Source of the DNA: Flaviramulus_B aquimarinus
GTDB taxonomy: Bacteria; Bacteroidota; Bacteroidia; Flavobacteriales; Flavobacteriaceae
DNA length: 64,000 nt
Direction: 5' to 3'
NCBI RefSeq assembly: GCF_039543205.1
Contig: NZ_BAABJH010000002.1
Span: 1 to 64,000 of the forward strand
Both the position numbers and the translations under genes were made by a program. Numbering within the stretch: position 1 is the first letter of the stretch; every line of letters starts with the position of its first letter. A model generated the notes under the pieces. The model was not told the origin of the DNA and made no database searches. It was given only the letters and a program-made list of their open reading frames with translations. Of the stretch, positions 8,802-16,937 are shown one piece after another.

Positions 8802-9500
8802 CTATAAAAACTCTGCCTCAAAAAGCTTACTAAAATGCTTAAGCAGTTTATCTTTAACCTCAGCTTCATCAACTACTTTTTTGCCTAACTCAATATTTAA
8901 AGACGTTACCGCTTTACCACGAATACCACAAGGAATCATTAAATCAAAATACCCCAAATTGGCATTGATGTTGAGTGCAAAACCATGCATCGTGACCCAA
9001 CGACTGGCACGAACGCCCATAGCACAAATTTTACGAGCAAATGGCGTTCCAACATCTAACCAAACACCAGTTTCACCAAGACTACGTTCTGCCTTTAAAC
9101 CATATTCGGCAAGCGTTAGAATAATCATTTCTTCTAAAAAACGCAAGTATTTATGAATATCGGTAAAAAAGTTATCCAAATCCAAAATAGGATAACCTAC
9201 AATTTGACCAGGGCCATGATAAGTAATATCCCCTCCACGATTCACTTTATGAAAAGTTGCGTTTTTAGCTTTTAGTTGAGCTTCATCAACCAACAAATTA
9301 GACATATCACCACTTTTACCTAAAGTATACACATGCGGATGCTCAACAAACAAGAAATAATTATTGGTTACTAAACCAGCATCCTCTCGCCTATTTTTAA
9401 TTTTAGTATCTACAATACCTTTAAACAATTGCTCTTGGTAATCCCAAGTTTGCTTATAGTCCTTAAGCCCTAAATCCTGAAGCTCTATTTTTTTATTCAT
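8802..9500 (-). CDS. lipB: Octanoyltransferase (lipoate-protein ligase B)
   Basis: Transfers octanoyl from acyl carrier protein to lipoyl domains, the first step of lipoic acid synthesis in the cytoplasm. The 232 residues contain the family signatures RGGDITYHGPGQIVGYPI and HGFALNIN, the catalytic Cys in MIPCGI and the catalytic Lys in KICAMGV. The first HPHVYTLGKSG motif is also intact. Two ATG codons are close together (9509 and 9500); I prefer 9500, giving MNKKIELQDLG. No lipA is visible nearby. A YqaE/Pmp3 gene lies 29 bases upstream on the same strand and may be cotranscribed. Confidence 0.95.
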   Translation of the reverse strand: MNKKIELQDLGLKDYKQTWDYQEQLFKGIVDTKIKNRREDAGLVTNNYFLFVEHPHVYTLGKSGDMSNLLVDEAQLKAKNATFHKVNRGGDITYHGPGQIVGYPILDLDNFFTDIHKYLRFLEEMIILTLAEYGLKAERSLGETGVWLDVGTPFARKICAMGVRASRWVTMHGFALNINANLGYFDLMIPCGIRGKAVTSLNIELGKKVVDEAEVKDKLLKHFSKLFEAEFL

Positions 9501-9529
9501 AGGCTGCAAAATTACGATATTTTTATGTT

Positions 9530-9688
9530 TTAATTTTTAGGGTTATTAAGTATAACCAGTGCGGCAATGACTCCAGGCACCCAGCCACAAAGCCATAATA
9601 AGAAGACAATAATAATAGAACCGCAACCTTTATCAATAACAGCTAAAGGTGGACAAATAATAGACAGTAAAACTCTCCAGAAACTCAT
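9530..9688 (-). CDS. YqaE/Pmp3 family small membrane protein
   Basis: A 52-residue open frame beginning MSFWRVLLSIICPPLAVIDK and continuing with GCGSIIIVFLLWLCGWVPG. This is the hallmark of the YqaE/Pmp3 (UPF0057) family: two transmembrane helices, a CPP motif in the first and a conserved G-W-VPG turn before the second helix ends. Family members in yeast and plants influence membrane potential under salt or cold stress; the role in bacteria is mostly inferred. It lies 29 bases upstream of lipB on the same strand. Confidence 0.9.
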   Translation of the reverse strand: MSFWRVLLSIICPPLAVIDKGCGSIIIVFLLWLCGWVPGVIAALVILNNPKN

Positions 9689-9859
9689 TTTTGATTGATT
9701 TTAATTGATGATTTACCTATTTGACGTAAAAGTATGTTGTTTGTTACATTTTAGCGCTAGGAATTTAGTCCCAAAAGCTATCAGGAGCAATAACCTACTA
9801 GAAGGCAAGTTCCAAAAAAAAATCGTAAATCAATAATCGTAAATCGTTAATCAAATGTT

Positions 9860-9867
9860 TATCTTTG
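9860..9867 (+). promoter_or_regulatory. Candidate promoter -7 box for lysS
   Basis: tatctttg matches the Bacteroidota -7 consensus TAnnTTTG and ends 32 bases before the lysS ATG. No clear TTG -33 element was found at the right distance. Confidence 0.45.
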
Positions 9868-9899
9868 TGCCTTTAAAATTCACAGCTAGAGCATAGATT

Positions 9900-11591
9900 A
9901 TGTCGCAATTATCAGAGCAAGAACTTGTACGAAGAGAAAAGTTAGTAAAATTACGCGAATTAGGTATTAATCCGTACCCAGCAGATTTATACCCCCTAAA
10001 TTACACCTCTAAACAGGTAAAAGACCAATTTGAGGAAGGTAAACAGGTTACTATTGCTGGTCGTTTAATGATGATAAAAGTGCAAGGGAAAGCAAGTTTT
10101 GCACAATTACAAGATGCCGAAGGTAAAATACAGGTGTATTTTAACAGAGATGAAATTTGCCTTGGCGAAGACAAAACCAAATACAATGATGTTTTTAAAA
10201 AGCTATTGGATTTTGGAGATTTTGTTGGAATTGAAGGCGAATTATTCACTACTAAAGTAGGAGAAAAAACGGTAAAAGTTAAAGACTTCACACTGTTAAG
10301 CAAATCTTTAAAACCATTGCCACTACCTAAAGAAAAAGATGGTGTGATATATGATGCTTTTACTGACCCAGAGCAACGTTACAGACAGCGTTATGCTGAT
10401 TTGGTGGTGAATCCACATGTAAAAAATGTATTTGTAAAACGCACCAAATTATTTAATGCCATGCGTTCATTTTTTAATGATGCTGGATATTTCGAGGTTG
10501 AAACCCCTGTTTTACAACCCATTCCTGGAGGTGCTGCAGCACGCCCGTTTATTACACACCATAATGCTTTAGATATTCCGTTGTACATGCGAATTGCTAA
10601 TGAGCTATATCTTAAACGATTAATTGTAGGTGGTTTTGATGGCGTTTATGAGTTTTCCAAAAACTTTAGAAACGAGGGTATGGACAGAACTCACAACCCA
10701 GAATTCACGGCTATGGAAATTTATGTAGCCTATAAAGACTACAACTGGATGATGGACTTCTGTGAACGTTTACTTGAGCATTGTGCTATTGCTGTTAACG
10801 GAACTACCAAAGCAACGTTTGGCGAGCATGAAATAGATTTTAAGGCGCCATATGCCAGAGTAACTATGGCAGATTCCATAAAGCATTTTACCGGTTTTGA
10901 TATTACTGGTAAAACTGAAGATGATATACGACAAGCGGCCAAAGATTTAGGGATTGAAGTAAATAACACCATGGGAAAAGGCAAGCTTATTGATGAAATA
11001 TTTGGTGAAAAATGTGAGGGTAATTATATACAACCAACTTACATTACAGACTACCCTAAAGAAATGAGTCCCCTATGTAAAGAGCACCGCGATAACCCTG
11101 AATTAACAGAGCGTTTTGAATTGATGGTTTGTGGTAAAGAAATAGCTAATGCATATTCTGAGCTTAACGACCCAATTGACCAACGCGAACGGTTTGAACA
11201 CCAATTAAAACTGGCTGCAAAAGGTGATGATGAGGCCACTGAATTTATAGATCACGATTTTTTACGCGCTTTAGAATATGGCATGCCACCAACATCAGGA
11301 ATGGGCATTGGTATGGATAGATTGATTATGTTTTTAACCAACAACCAATCGATACAAGAGGTATTGTTCTTTCCGCAAATGCGACCTGAAAAAAAAGCAT
11401 TAGCTATTAGCGATGATGCCAAAGCTGTTTTTGAAGTTTTAAAGAAAGCTGAAAAATTAATGCTAGTTGATTTAAAAACACAATCTAATTTATCAAATAA
11501 AAAATGGGATAAAACCATAAAGGAATTAACCAAAAATAGTCTTGCAAAAGTTGAAAAAACGGATGATGGGTTATTTGTTAGCATCTTATAA
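9900..11591 (+). CDS. lysS: Lysine--tRNA ligase (class II)
   Basis: Charges tRNA-Lys with lysine. The 563 residues comprise an N-terminal OB-fold anticodon-binding domain (about 50-160, TIAGRLMMIKVQGKASFAQLQD), then a class II catalytic domain. Motif 2 is FRNEGMDRTHNPEFTAMEIY and motif 3 is GMGIGMDRLIMFL. A C-terminal extension of about 70 residues (KAVFEVLKKAEKL...) follows motif 3. It is somewhat longer than the E. coli enzyme, as in other Bacteroidota. A strong terminator follows 23 bases after the stop, so it is probably monocistronic. Confidence 0.97.
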   Translation: MSQLSEQELVRREKLVKLRELGINPYPADLYPLNYTSKQVKDQFEEGKQVTIAGRLMMIKVQGKASFAQLQDAEGKIQVYFNRDEICLGEDKTKYNDVFKKLLDFGDFVGIEGELFTTKVGEKTVKVKDFTLLSKSLKPLPLPKEKDGVIYDAFTDPEQRYRQRYADLVVNPHVKNVFVKRTKLFNAMRSFFNDAGYFEVETPVLQPIPGGAAARPFITHHNALDIPLYMRIANELYLKRLIVGGFDGVYEFSKNFRNEGMDRTHNPEFTAMEIYVAYKDYNWMMDFCERLLEHCAIAVNGTTKATFGEHEIDFKAPYARVTMADSIKHFTGFDITGKTEDDIRQAAKDLGIEVNNTMGKGKLIDEIFGEKCEGNYIQPTYITDYPKEMSPLCKEHRDNPELTERFELMVCGKEIANAYSELNDPIDQRERFEHQLKLAAKGDDEATEFIDHDFLRALEYGMPPTSGMGIGMDRLIMFLTNNQSIQEVLFFPQMRPEKKALAISDDAKAVFEVLKKAEKLMLVDLKTQSNLSNKKWDKTIKELTKNSLAKVEKTDDGLFVSIL

Positions 11592-11614
11592 GTATTACTC
11601 AACAATGAAAAATT

Positions 11615-11648
11615 AAAAAGCCAGTAATTTTAAAATTACTGGCTTTTT
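11615..11648. terminator. Bidirectional intrinsic terminator after lysS
   Basis: Perfect 34-base palindrome (17-bp arms starting aaaaagccagtaatttt) with T-runs on both strands. It lies between the convergent lysS and repeat-protein genes and can serve both. Confidence 0.85.
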
Positions 11649-11807
11649 TTAACTAACCAACTAACTAAACTTATTAACTAAACTCTGTGCAAATAGACTC
11701 AATTATTTTCTTCTAAAGAAGCCTTTTAGAAATGTTTAACAGAGATCTACAGTTTTTTATAGTTTCTTTTAGAGAATAGCTAAGTTTTGTTAATTTTTTA
11801 AGAAAAT

Positions 11808-12449
11808 TTAGATATTATTAAAGTTAATTTTACTTAAAGCACACGTGTTTAAATAAGGGTTAAAATTTGTTGGCAGATAATCTTTGGAATCAAAACCTAA
11901 CACAACTTCTTCTTCTATTTCAAATAACTCAATTTTACTCCAGTCTAAGTCATGCAAACCCTTTAATGGGTTAAATCCTTGTGGCAAATAGGCTTTGGTA
12001 TCAAAACCTAAAACAACTTCTTCTTCTATTTCAAATAACTCAATTTTACTCCAGTCTAAGTCATGCAAACCCTTTAATGGGTTAAATCCTTGTGGCAAAT
12101 AGGCTTTGGTATCAAAATCTAAAACAACTTCTTCCTCTAATTCAAGTAATTCAATTTTATTCCAGTCCAAATCATGCAAACCCTTTAATGGGTTAAATCC
12201 TTGTGGCAAATAGGCTTTGGTATCAAAACCTAACACGACCTCTTCCTCTATTTCAAACAATTCAATCTTATCCCAGTCAATATCTGTAGGTTCTTTATCA
12301 TAGTTAAAAATAAATAGTGGTGCTTCTAATTTGTTTTCTTCTAAAATTGAAGATTCACACTCAGTAATAGGGTATTCTAAGTTTTCGTTCGTAATTGTTG
12401 TTGAGCTTACCGCAAACAACGCGCTAAAAATAAATGCTAATTTGATCAT
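11808..12449 (-). CDS. Secreted protein built of 37-residue tandem repeats
   Basis: 213 residues from the ATG at 12449, which begins a signal peptide (MIKLAFIFSALFAVSS). After a leader of about 40 residues come three full 37-residue repeats and a partial fourth. The unit runs from DLDWSKIELFEIEEEVVLGF to the DTKAYLPQGFNPLKGLH segment. The repeats are strongly acidic in the first half. The last copy diverges to YLPTNFNPY and leads to a short Cys-containing tail. No enzyme motif is present. I recall related LGFDT-YLP-FNPY repeats in other flavobacterial secreted proteins, but the role is unknown. It may be a surface or periplasmic binding protein; that is a guess. Confidence 0.75.
   Translation of the reverse strand: MIKLAFIFSALFAVSSTTITNENLEYPITECESSILEENKLEAPLFIFNYDKEPTDIDWDKIELFEIEEEVVLGFDTKAYLPQGFNPLKGLHDLDWNKIELLELEEEVVLDFDTKAYLPQGFNPLKGLHDLDWSKIELFEIEEEVVLGFDTKAYLPQGFNPLKGLHDLDWSKIELFEIEEEVVLGFDSKDYLPTNFNPYLNTCALSKINFNNI
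11853..12284 (-). repeat. 111-bp tandem DNA repeat (3 full copies plus one partial)
   Basis: Units run 12284-12174, 12173-12063, 12062-11952 and 11951-11853. The stretch coding for KAYLPQGFNPLKGLH is almost identical at DNA level, including third codon positions, in the first three units. That points to recent unit duplication rather than ancient repeats. Confidence 0.9.
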
Positions 12450-12599
12450 AATTGTTATAGTTTTTGATTTGATTATATATAGCAATTGACGTACCCAAAA
12501 CCAAATTGTTACATCTATTTATGAATGTTTAACACTATTAGTCAATGTTTTATGCTTTGTTTAAGATAAAAAAAGAGATATGTTAATTTTTTAAGACAC

Positions 12600-13424
12600 T
12601 TATGGAAGTATAACTTTTATTGTAGAATGATATAAATCAAAGTTTATTAAATCACCATGGTTTCCATTTTCAATAGAAATAAAGGTTGTTTGTTCCTTTA
12701 TAGAAACATCATATAATTTTTCAGCTGAAGCAAATGGCACCACTGCATCCTCTGTTCCATGAAATATCAAAATAGGACAATTAACTTGTTTAAGATATTG
12801 ATAACTTGGTAGCTTATATTTTAAAAGTCGATTTACCGGAAACATAGGAAATCTTGATTGCGCCACATCTAAAACACTATGATAAGGTGTTTCCAAAATA
12901 AGTTGTTTCGGTTTGTTTTTTGAGGATACATAACAGGCAATTCCTGTTCCTAAAGAACGACCATAAATTGTAATATCACTTTCAACATAACCATCCTTTA
13001 AATAATCATAACAATATTGGGCGTCATTATAAAGCGCTTGTTCACTTAACTTTCCAATGCTTTTTCCATAGGTTCTATAGTCCATAACCAACACGTCATA
13101 TTGTTTTTCAACAAAATATTCGGCAATAATCCCCCAACGTGACAAATCACCTGCATTTCCATGAAAATAAAGTATCACCCCTTTAGGCTTTTCTACTTTA
13201 AAATGAATAGCATTTATAACAGTATCATCTTCAGTATTAAAAAATAATTCTTCAAATGGATATGAAAATTGAAACTTATAATCTTGTGCTAATACAGTTG
13301 GTAAAAACATCAATTTCTCTTGAAAAAAACATAATAAAGTTCCAACCATAAGATAAAGGCTAATTAAAACAATAACTATTTTTTTAAGCTTTTGTTTTAT
13401 TTGGTTTCGAGGTGTGTTTAACAT
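12600..13424 (-). CDS. Membrane-anchored alpha/beta hydrolase (BEM46/ABHD13-like)
   Basis: 274 residues with an N-terminal transmembrane segment (KIVIVLISLYLMVGTLLCFF), then FQEKLMFLPT, a signature of the BEM46-type hydrolases. The oxyanion region is LYFHGNAGDLSRWG and the nucleophile elbow is YGRSLGTG. The acid is probably the Asp in HGTEDAVVPF and the base His lies in ENGNHGDL. Substrate unknown; probably a serine esterase or lipase at the inner membrane. The start overlaps the upstream paralogue by 41 bases, suggesting translational coupling. Confidence 0.85.
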   Translation of the reverse strand: MLNTPRNQIKQKLKKIVIVLISLYLMVGTLLCFFQEKLMFLPTVLAQDYKFQFSYPFEELFFNTEDDTVINAIHFKVEKPKGVILYFHGNAGDLSRWGIIAEYFVEKQYDVLVMDYRTYGKSIGKLSEQALYNDAQYCYDYLKDGYVESDITIYGRSLGTGIACYVSSKNKPKQLILETPYHSVLDVAQSRFPMFPVNRLLKYKLPSYQYLKQVNCPILIFHGTEDAVVPFASAEKLYDVSIKEQTTFISIENGNHGDLINFDLYHSTIKVILP

Positions 13425-14262
13425 GAATACTAGTCGTTGATAAATCGATATCTTGAGATTTGCTATTTAATATATCTTGAATCATGTTATGATACGATTC
13501 AAAGTTATTTAAATTTTTGTGACCACCTCCAATCACAGTATGTAACTTGGTGAGCTTAGGCTTTACTTTGGATAATTTTACACTGGTTTTATAAGGGATT
13601 AAATTATCATTAGTTCCATGAATAATATGAATAGGACACTGTACATATTTCAACCATTTATAAGTAGGTAACGGATATTTTATAAGCAAAGATAACGGCA
13701 TAAAAGGCGCATAGCGAGCAGTAACTTTAGTTAAACTATAATACGGTGCATCTAAAACCAACATTTTAGGATGATTCATAGACGCCAACTTTGCCGCAAA
13801 TCCTGAGCCTAATGAACGTCCGTATAAAATAATTCTATCCTCAGTGGTACGTTCTTTTATCTTATTATATACTTCTTGTAAATCTCTTTTAATGGCTTTT
13901 TGAGAACGCCTACCTGTACTTTTCCCAAAACCACGATAATCAACCATCAAAACGTTATAACCATGTCTGGTAAAATCGACAGCAAACTTCCCCCAGCCTT
14001 TTATGCTTTTAGAATTTCCTTTAAGATACAGCACAATACCCTTAGATTCGCTTTTAGGTTTAAAAAGAATCCCATTTATTACTGCCCCATCTCTAGTTTC
14101 AAGATTATGCTCTTCTATATTTTGGTTTTCGTAATAAAACTTAAAATCCTTAGGAAGCTTTTCTGGCTTAAACAACATGTAATCTTGTAAGTAATACAAA
14201 GCAATACTAATAACTATATAAACTATTAGAATACTGATAACAATGTTTAACCAATATGGCAT
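13384..14262 (-). CDS. Alpha/beta hydrolase, paralogue of the next gene
   Basis: 292 residues with an N-terminal membrane helix (NIVISILIVYIVISIALYYL) followed by LQDYMLFKPEKLP. The nucleophile motif is YGRSLGSG, with HGTNDNLIPY and GGGHKNL supplying Asp and His. The usual oxyanion HG dipeptide is changed: the segment reads LYLKGNSKSIKGWG, with Lys where its neighbour has His. The C-terminus carries a polar tail of about 25 residues not present in the paralogue. It is the first gene of an overlapping pair, likely an old tandem duplication. Confidence 0.83.
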   Translation of the reverse strand: MPYWLNIVISILIVYIVISIALYYLQDYMLFKPEKLPKDFKFYYENQNIEEHNLETRDGAVINGILFKPKSESKGIVLYLKGNSKSIKGWGKFAVDFTRHGYNVLMVDYRGFGKSTGRRSQKAIKRDLQEVYNKIKERTTEDRIILYGRSLGSGFAAKLASMNHPKMLVLDAPYYSLTKVTARYAPFMPLSLLIKYPLPTYKWLKYVQCPIHIIHGTNDNLIPYKTSVKLSKVKPKLTKLHTVIGGGHKNLNNFESYHNMIQDILNSKSQDIDLSTTSIHVKHTSKPNKTKA

Positions 14263-14438
14263 CTTGTAAATTTGTTAGAATACTAATATACAATAAATGG
14301 GTTTAACACTTTAAGGTTAGTAATAATCTACAAAAACAATGTTAATGTAGCTATTATTATATGTTTAAGACATACTAGCATAGCAAGAATTAACAACTAG
14401 ATAATTATTTATATTTCAACTTTACTTATTTTTGCGCG

Positions 14439-15656
14439 ATGCTAAAAAAAATACTTTTTATTGTAATCTGTATTCACAGTTCATTTATAATAGCGCAAGA
14501 AAAAGATAGCTTATCGATTAAAAATGGGATAGAAAACCCTAACCTTTTATCGACCCATCATTTTGGTATTTTTAGTTCTAGAATAAGTACCAATTTTAAA
14601 CTTATACCTTTAAAAAAGACAAGCTTAACTTTTAACTCAACTAGCGGAAATAATTTCCACCCTTTTGTTGAAGCATATTTTCCTAAGGATCCTCAAGTAA
14701 GAGAACAACTAAGTCAAGTTATTTGGCACGATAGGCGTTTTAACTTTGTTGACCAGGAAACTACTCCTGCTGATTATATGAACATTGTTATTGATGCCGT
14801 AATTAAAGAGTTTAGAGTCGGTATTAATATACCATTAGCAAAACAACACGAATTGGGCATTACCTTACGTTCTTATTTAATTACTAAAGGAAAATACCCG
14901 TTTTCATTTTTTACTGGTGATGAAAGTATTGAATGGTTTCACAGCAATATAGCTGGTGGTGAAGACCCTTACGGTAGACGCTATTATGGATTGAATCAAG
15001 TTAATTTTAAATATATTGACAGAAACGGCAGAACACTTGAACTTAACAATAATGATTTTTTTATTGGAGGTTTAGAGTTTAACTATTATTACTACCCCAC
15101 ACTTTCAATAAATAAAACTAGAAATATATTCATCAATTTTGGAAGTCATTTTGGGCTTAACACCTCTAAATTTAATTCATCGGTAGACTTTGGACTTTCG
15201 GCAAACGCTATAAAAAAAATACACCTAAAAAATAATTATGAACTTAATATCGCTTTAGGAACAAACCTGTTACGTAAAAACTTAATTAATTTTAAAGAGG
15301 TTATAGATTTAGGGAATAATCCATACTTAGGCACTTTAGAAGCCAATATTGAAATAACAAAATATACCAAAAAAGGAAATTATAATGCCTTTGGGGTTAA
15401 CTACCAGGCCCAATCACGTTATAACAAAAAAAAAGAAGCTGATTATTACAAATTACTTGGCAAATGGCGCGAAATAAACGGGGGTTGGTATAATGGCGTA
15501 GGCACATTATACAATGCCCAATCTACATGGAATTTCGTATATACTTATGGTCGACCAAGATTAAAATTATCAATATATATTAAAGAAGATTTTTTGGTAA
15601 ACAATGCTCCCGATTTTCAAACAGGTATAAGTCTTACCTTTCCAATTTCAAAATAG
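14439..15656 (+). CDS. Putative outer-membrane protein, function unknown
   Basis: 405 residues with the signal peptide MLKKILFIVICIHSSFIIAQ. The body is strand-rich with many aromatic residues (FFIGGLEFNYYYYPTLSIN, YNAFGVNYQAQSRYN) and ends with FQTGISLTFPISK, compatible with a beta-barrel. No catalytic motif is visible. It is divergent from the alpha/beta hydrolase pair and followed by a small Spy-like gene on the same strand after 125 bases. Confidence 0.65.
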   Translation: MLKKILFIVICIHSSFIIAQEKDSLSIKNGIENPNLLSTHHFGIFSSRISTNFKLIPLKKTSLTFNSTSGNNFHPFVEAYFPKDPQVREQLSQVIWHDRRFNFVDQETTPADYMNIVIDAVIKEFRVGINIPLAKQHELGITLRSYLITKGKYPFSFFTGDESIEWFHSNIAGGEDPYGRRYYGLNQVNFKYIDRNGRTLELNNNDFFIGGLEFNYYYYPTLSINKTRNIFINFGSHFGLNTSKFNSSVDFGLSANAIKKIHLKNNYELNIALGTNLLRKNLINFKEVIDLGNNPYLGTLEANIEITKYTKKGNYNAFGVNYQAQSRYNKKKEADYYKLLGKWREINGGWYNGVGTLYNAQSTWNFVYTYGRPRLKLSIYIKEDFLVNNAPDFQTGISLTFPISK

Positions 15657-15781
15657 CAAAACATCTGTTCTTTCATTCAAATCTATAAGATTTGTTAATG
15701 TGTCGTTAAAATCCAGATCGTTTTTAAACCATTATAAAGTTTCTATGTCATACTAGTAATTAATTTAAATTTTTATTAAAA

Positions 15782-16237
15782 ATGAAAAAGCTAATACTAA
15801 TTGCCATAGCCTTTATAGGGATACAAGCAATTGCTCAAGAACAAAACAATGAAAGACCAAGTAAGCAAGAAAGACATCAAAAAATGATGAATCTTTCTGC
15901 GGAAGATATGGCAACCCTTAAAACGAAAAAAATGACTTTGTTTTTAGATTTAAATGAGTCTCAGCAAGCTGAAATTAAAAAAATAAATCTAGAAAATGCC
16001 ACAAAAAGAAAAGCAATGATGGCAACACGTAAAGCAAAAAAAGAAAGTGATGAAGCTCAAAAACCATCGCAAGAAGAAAGGTTTAAAATGGTTAATGCTA
16101 AATTAGACCATCAAATTGCCATGAAAGCTAAAATGAGAAACATTTTAAATGAAGCGCAATATACTAAATGGGAGAAAGCTTATATGCAAAAGGCTATGAA
16201 AGAAAAACACAAAAAGCAGGGCAAGAAACAAAAATAA
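15782..16237 (+). CDS. Small periplasmic Spy/CpxP-like helical protein
   Basis: 151 residues with the signal peptide MKKLILIAIAFIGIQAIAQ. The mature part is almost all charged helix. It contains two LTxxQ-like segments, LDLNESQQAEIKKINLENA and LNEAQYTKWEKAY, the arrangement of Spy/CpxP-type periplasmic chaperone-like proteins. The C-terminus is very Lys-rich. In Bacteroidota such genes are often annotated DUF4890 or hypothetical. Chaperone function is inference from fold resemblance only. Confidence 0.65.
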   Translation: MKKLILIAIAFIGIQAIAQEQNNERPSKQERHQKMMNLSAEDMATLKTKKMTLFLDLNESQQAEIKKINLENATKRKAMMATRKAKKESDEAQKPSQEERFKMVNAKLDHQIAMKAKMRNILNEAQYTKWEKAYMQKAMKEKHKKQGKKQK

Positions 16238-16277
16238 ATTAGTTAGTTTTAGTTTATTGATTAGAGTTTATTGATGA

Positions 16278-16309
16278 AAAACGCATCTCAAAATATCGGG
16301 ATGCGTTTT
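16278..16309 (+). terminator. Intrinsic terminator
   Basis: Ten-bp stem (aaaacgcatc / gatgcgtttt) with a 12-base loop, followed by a short T-rich region. It lies between the Spy-like gene and the convergent lipoprotein gene. Confidence 0.65.
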
Positions 16310-16336
16310 GGGTTTTATATCTGTAATTAAAAGTTT

Positions 16337-16756
16337 TTAATTATTGCTATCATTGTAAATAACTTCATTAGAGAAATCTGTTCCATCAAGAGACTGTTGA
16401 ATCGTTATCGTATTGGTTTGTATGTTAGTTAATTTATACCAAATAGAAGATAACACTTGTCCACTCCCTCCAAAATTATCTATCTTCATTATTCCTGAAT
16501 TTTCATCTTCCCAAGTCCAAGCACCAGTTCCTTTAATTTCATTTCCTTGGAATGCTGTTCTTTGCTCATAATCACCATCAGAATGAAAATAAATATCCGC
16601 AGTAAGATCATTGGAATCATACCACCATTTGTCAAAAAAGAAAACATTTACAAAATTAGTATCCGTATTACTGTCATCGTCACTACTACAACTTGTCATA
16701 ATAATCAATCCAATTATAAAAATCCCGAGTAGTTTTAAAAGGTTATTGCTTTTCAT
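16337..16756 (-). CDS. Small lipoprotein, possibly surface-exposed
   Basis: 139 residues. The lipoprotein signal ends LIIMTSC, and the Cys is followed by SSDDD, an acidic stretch resembling the Bacteroidota lipoprotein export signal for surface display. The mature part (FDKWWYDSNDLTADIYFHSDGDYEQ, GTGAWTWEDENSGIMKI) looks like a small lipocalin-type or META-type beta-sandwich. Function unknown. Monocistronic, convergent with the Spy-like gene. Confidence 0.75.
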   Translation of the reverse strand: MKSNNLLKLLGIFIIGLIIMTSCSSDDDSNTDTNFVNVFFFDKWWYDSNDLTADIYFHSDGDYEQRTAFQGNEIKGTGAWTWEDENSGIMKIDNFGGSGQVLSSIWYKLTNIQTNTITIQQSLDGTDFSNEVIYNDSNN

Positions 16757-16937
16757 AGTTACTTTTTTAATGTTTACTTTTTTGTTAATGATTTTATATG
16801 TGAAAAGTAGCGTTTTTTTATGGTATTATCTAAACGTCTTTTAATCTTGTGTAAAATCTTGAAGAATTAGATGCATGAATAAGTAATTAATTTCTTAGTA
16901 AACAACTAAAAGAAACGCTTAACATTCAAACTACTAT

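Noticed and set aside
9821..9845. Tandem aatcgtaaatc repeat before lysS as a regulatory or CRISPR-like array
   Set aside because: Only two imperfect copies 14 bases apart. Too short and too AT-rich to support an array or an operator.
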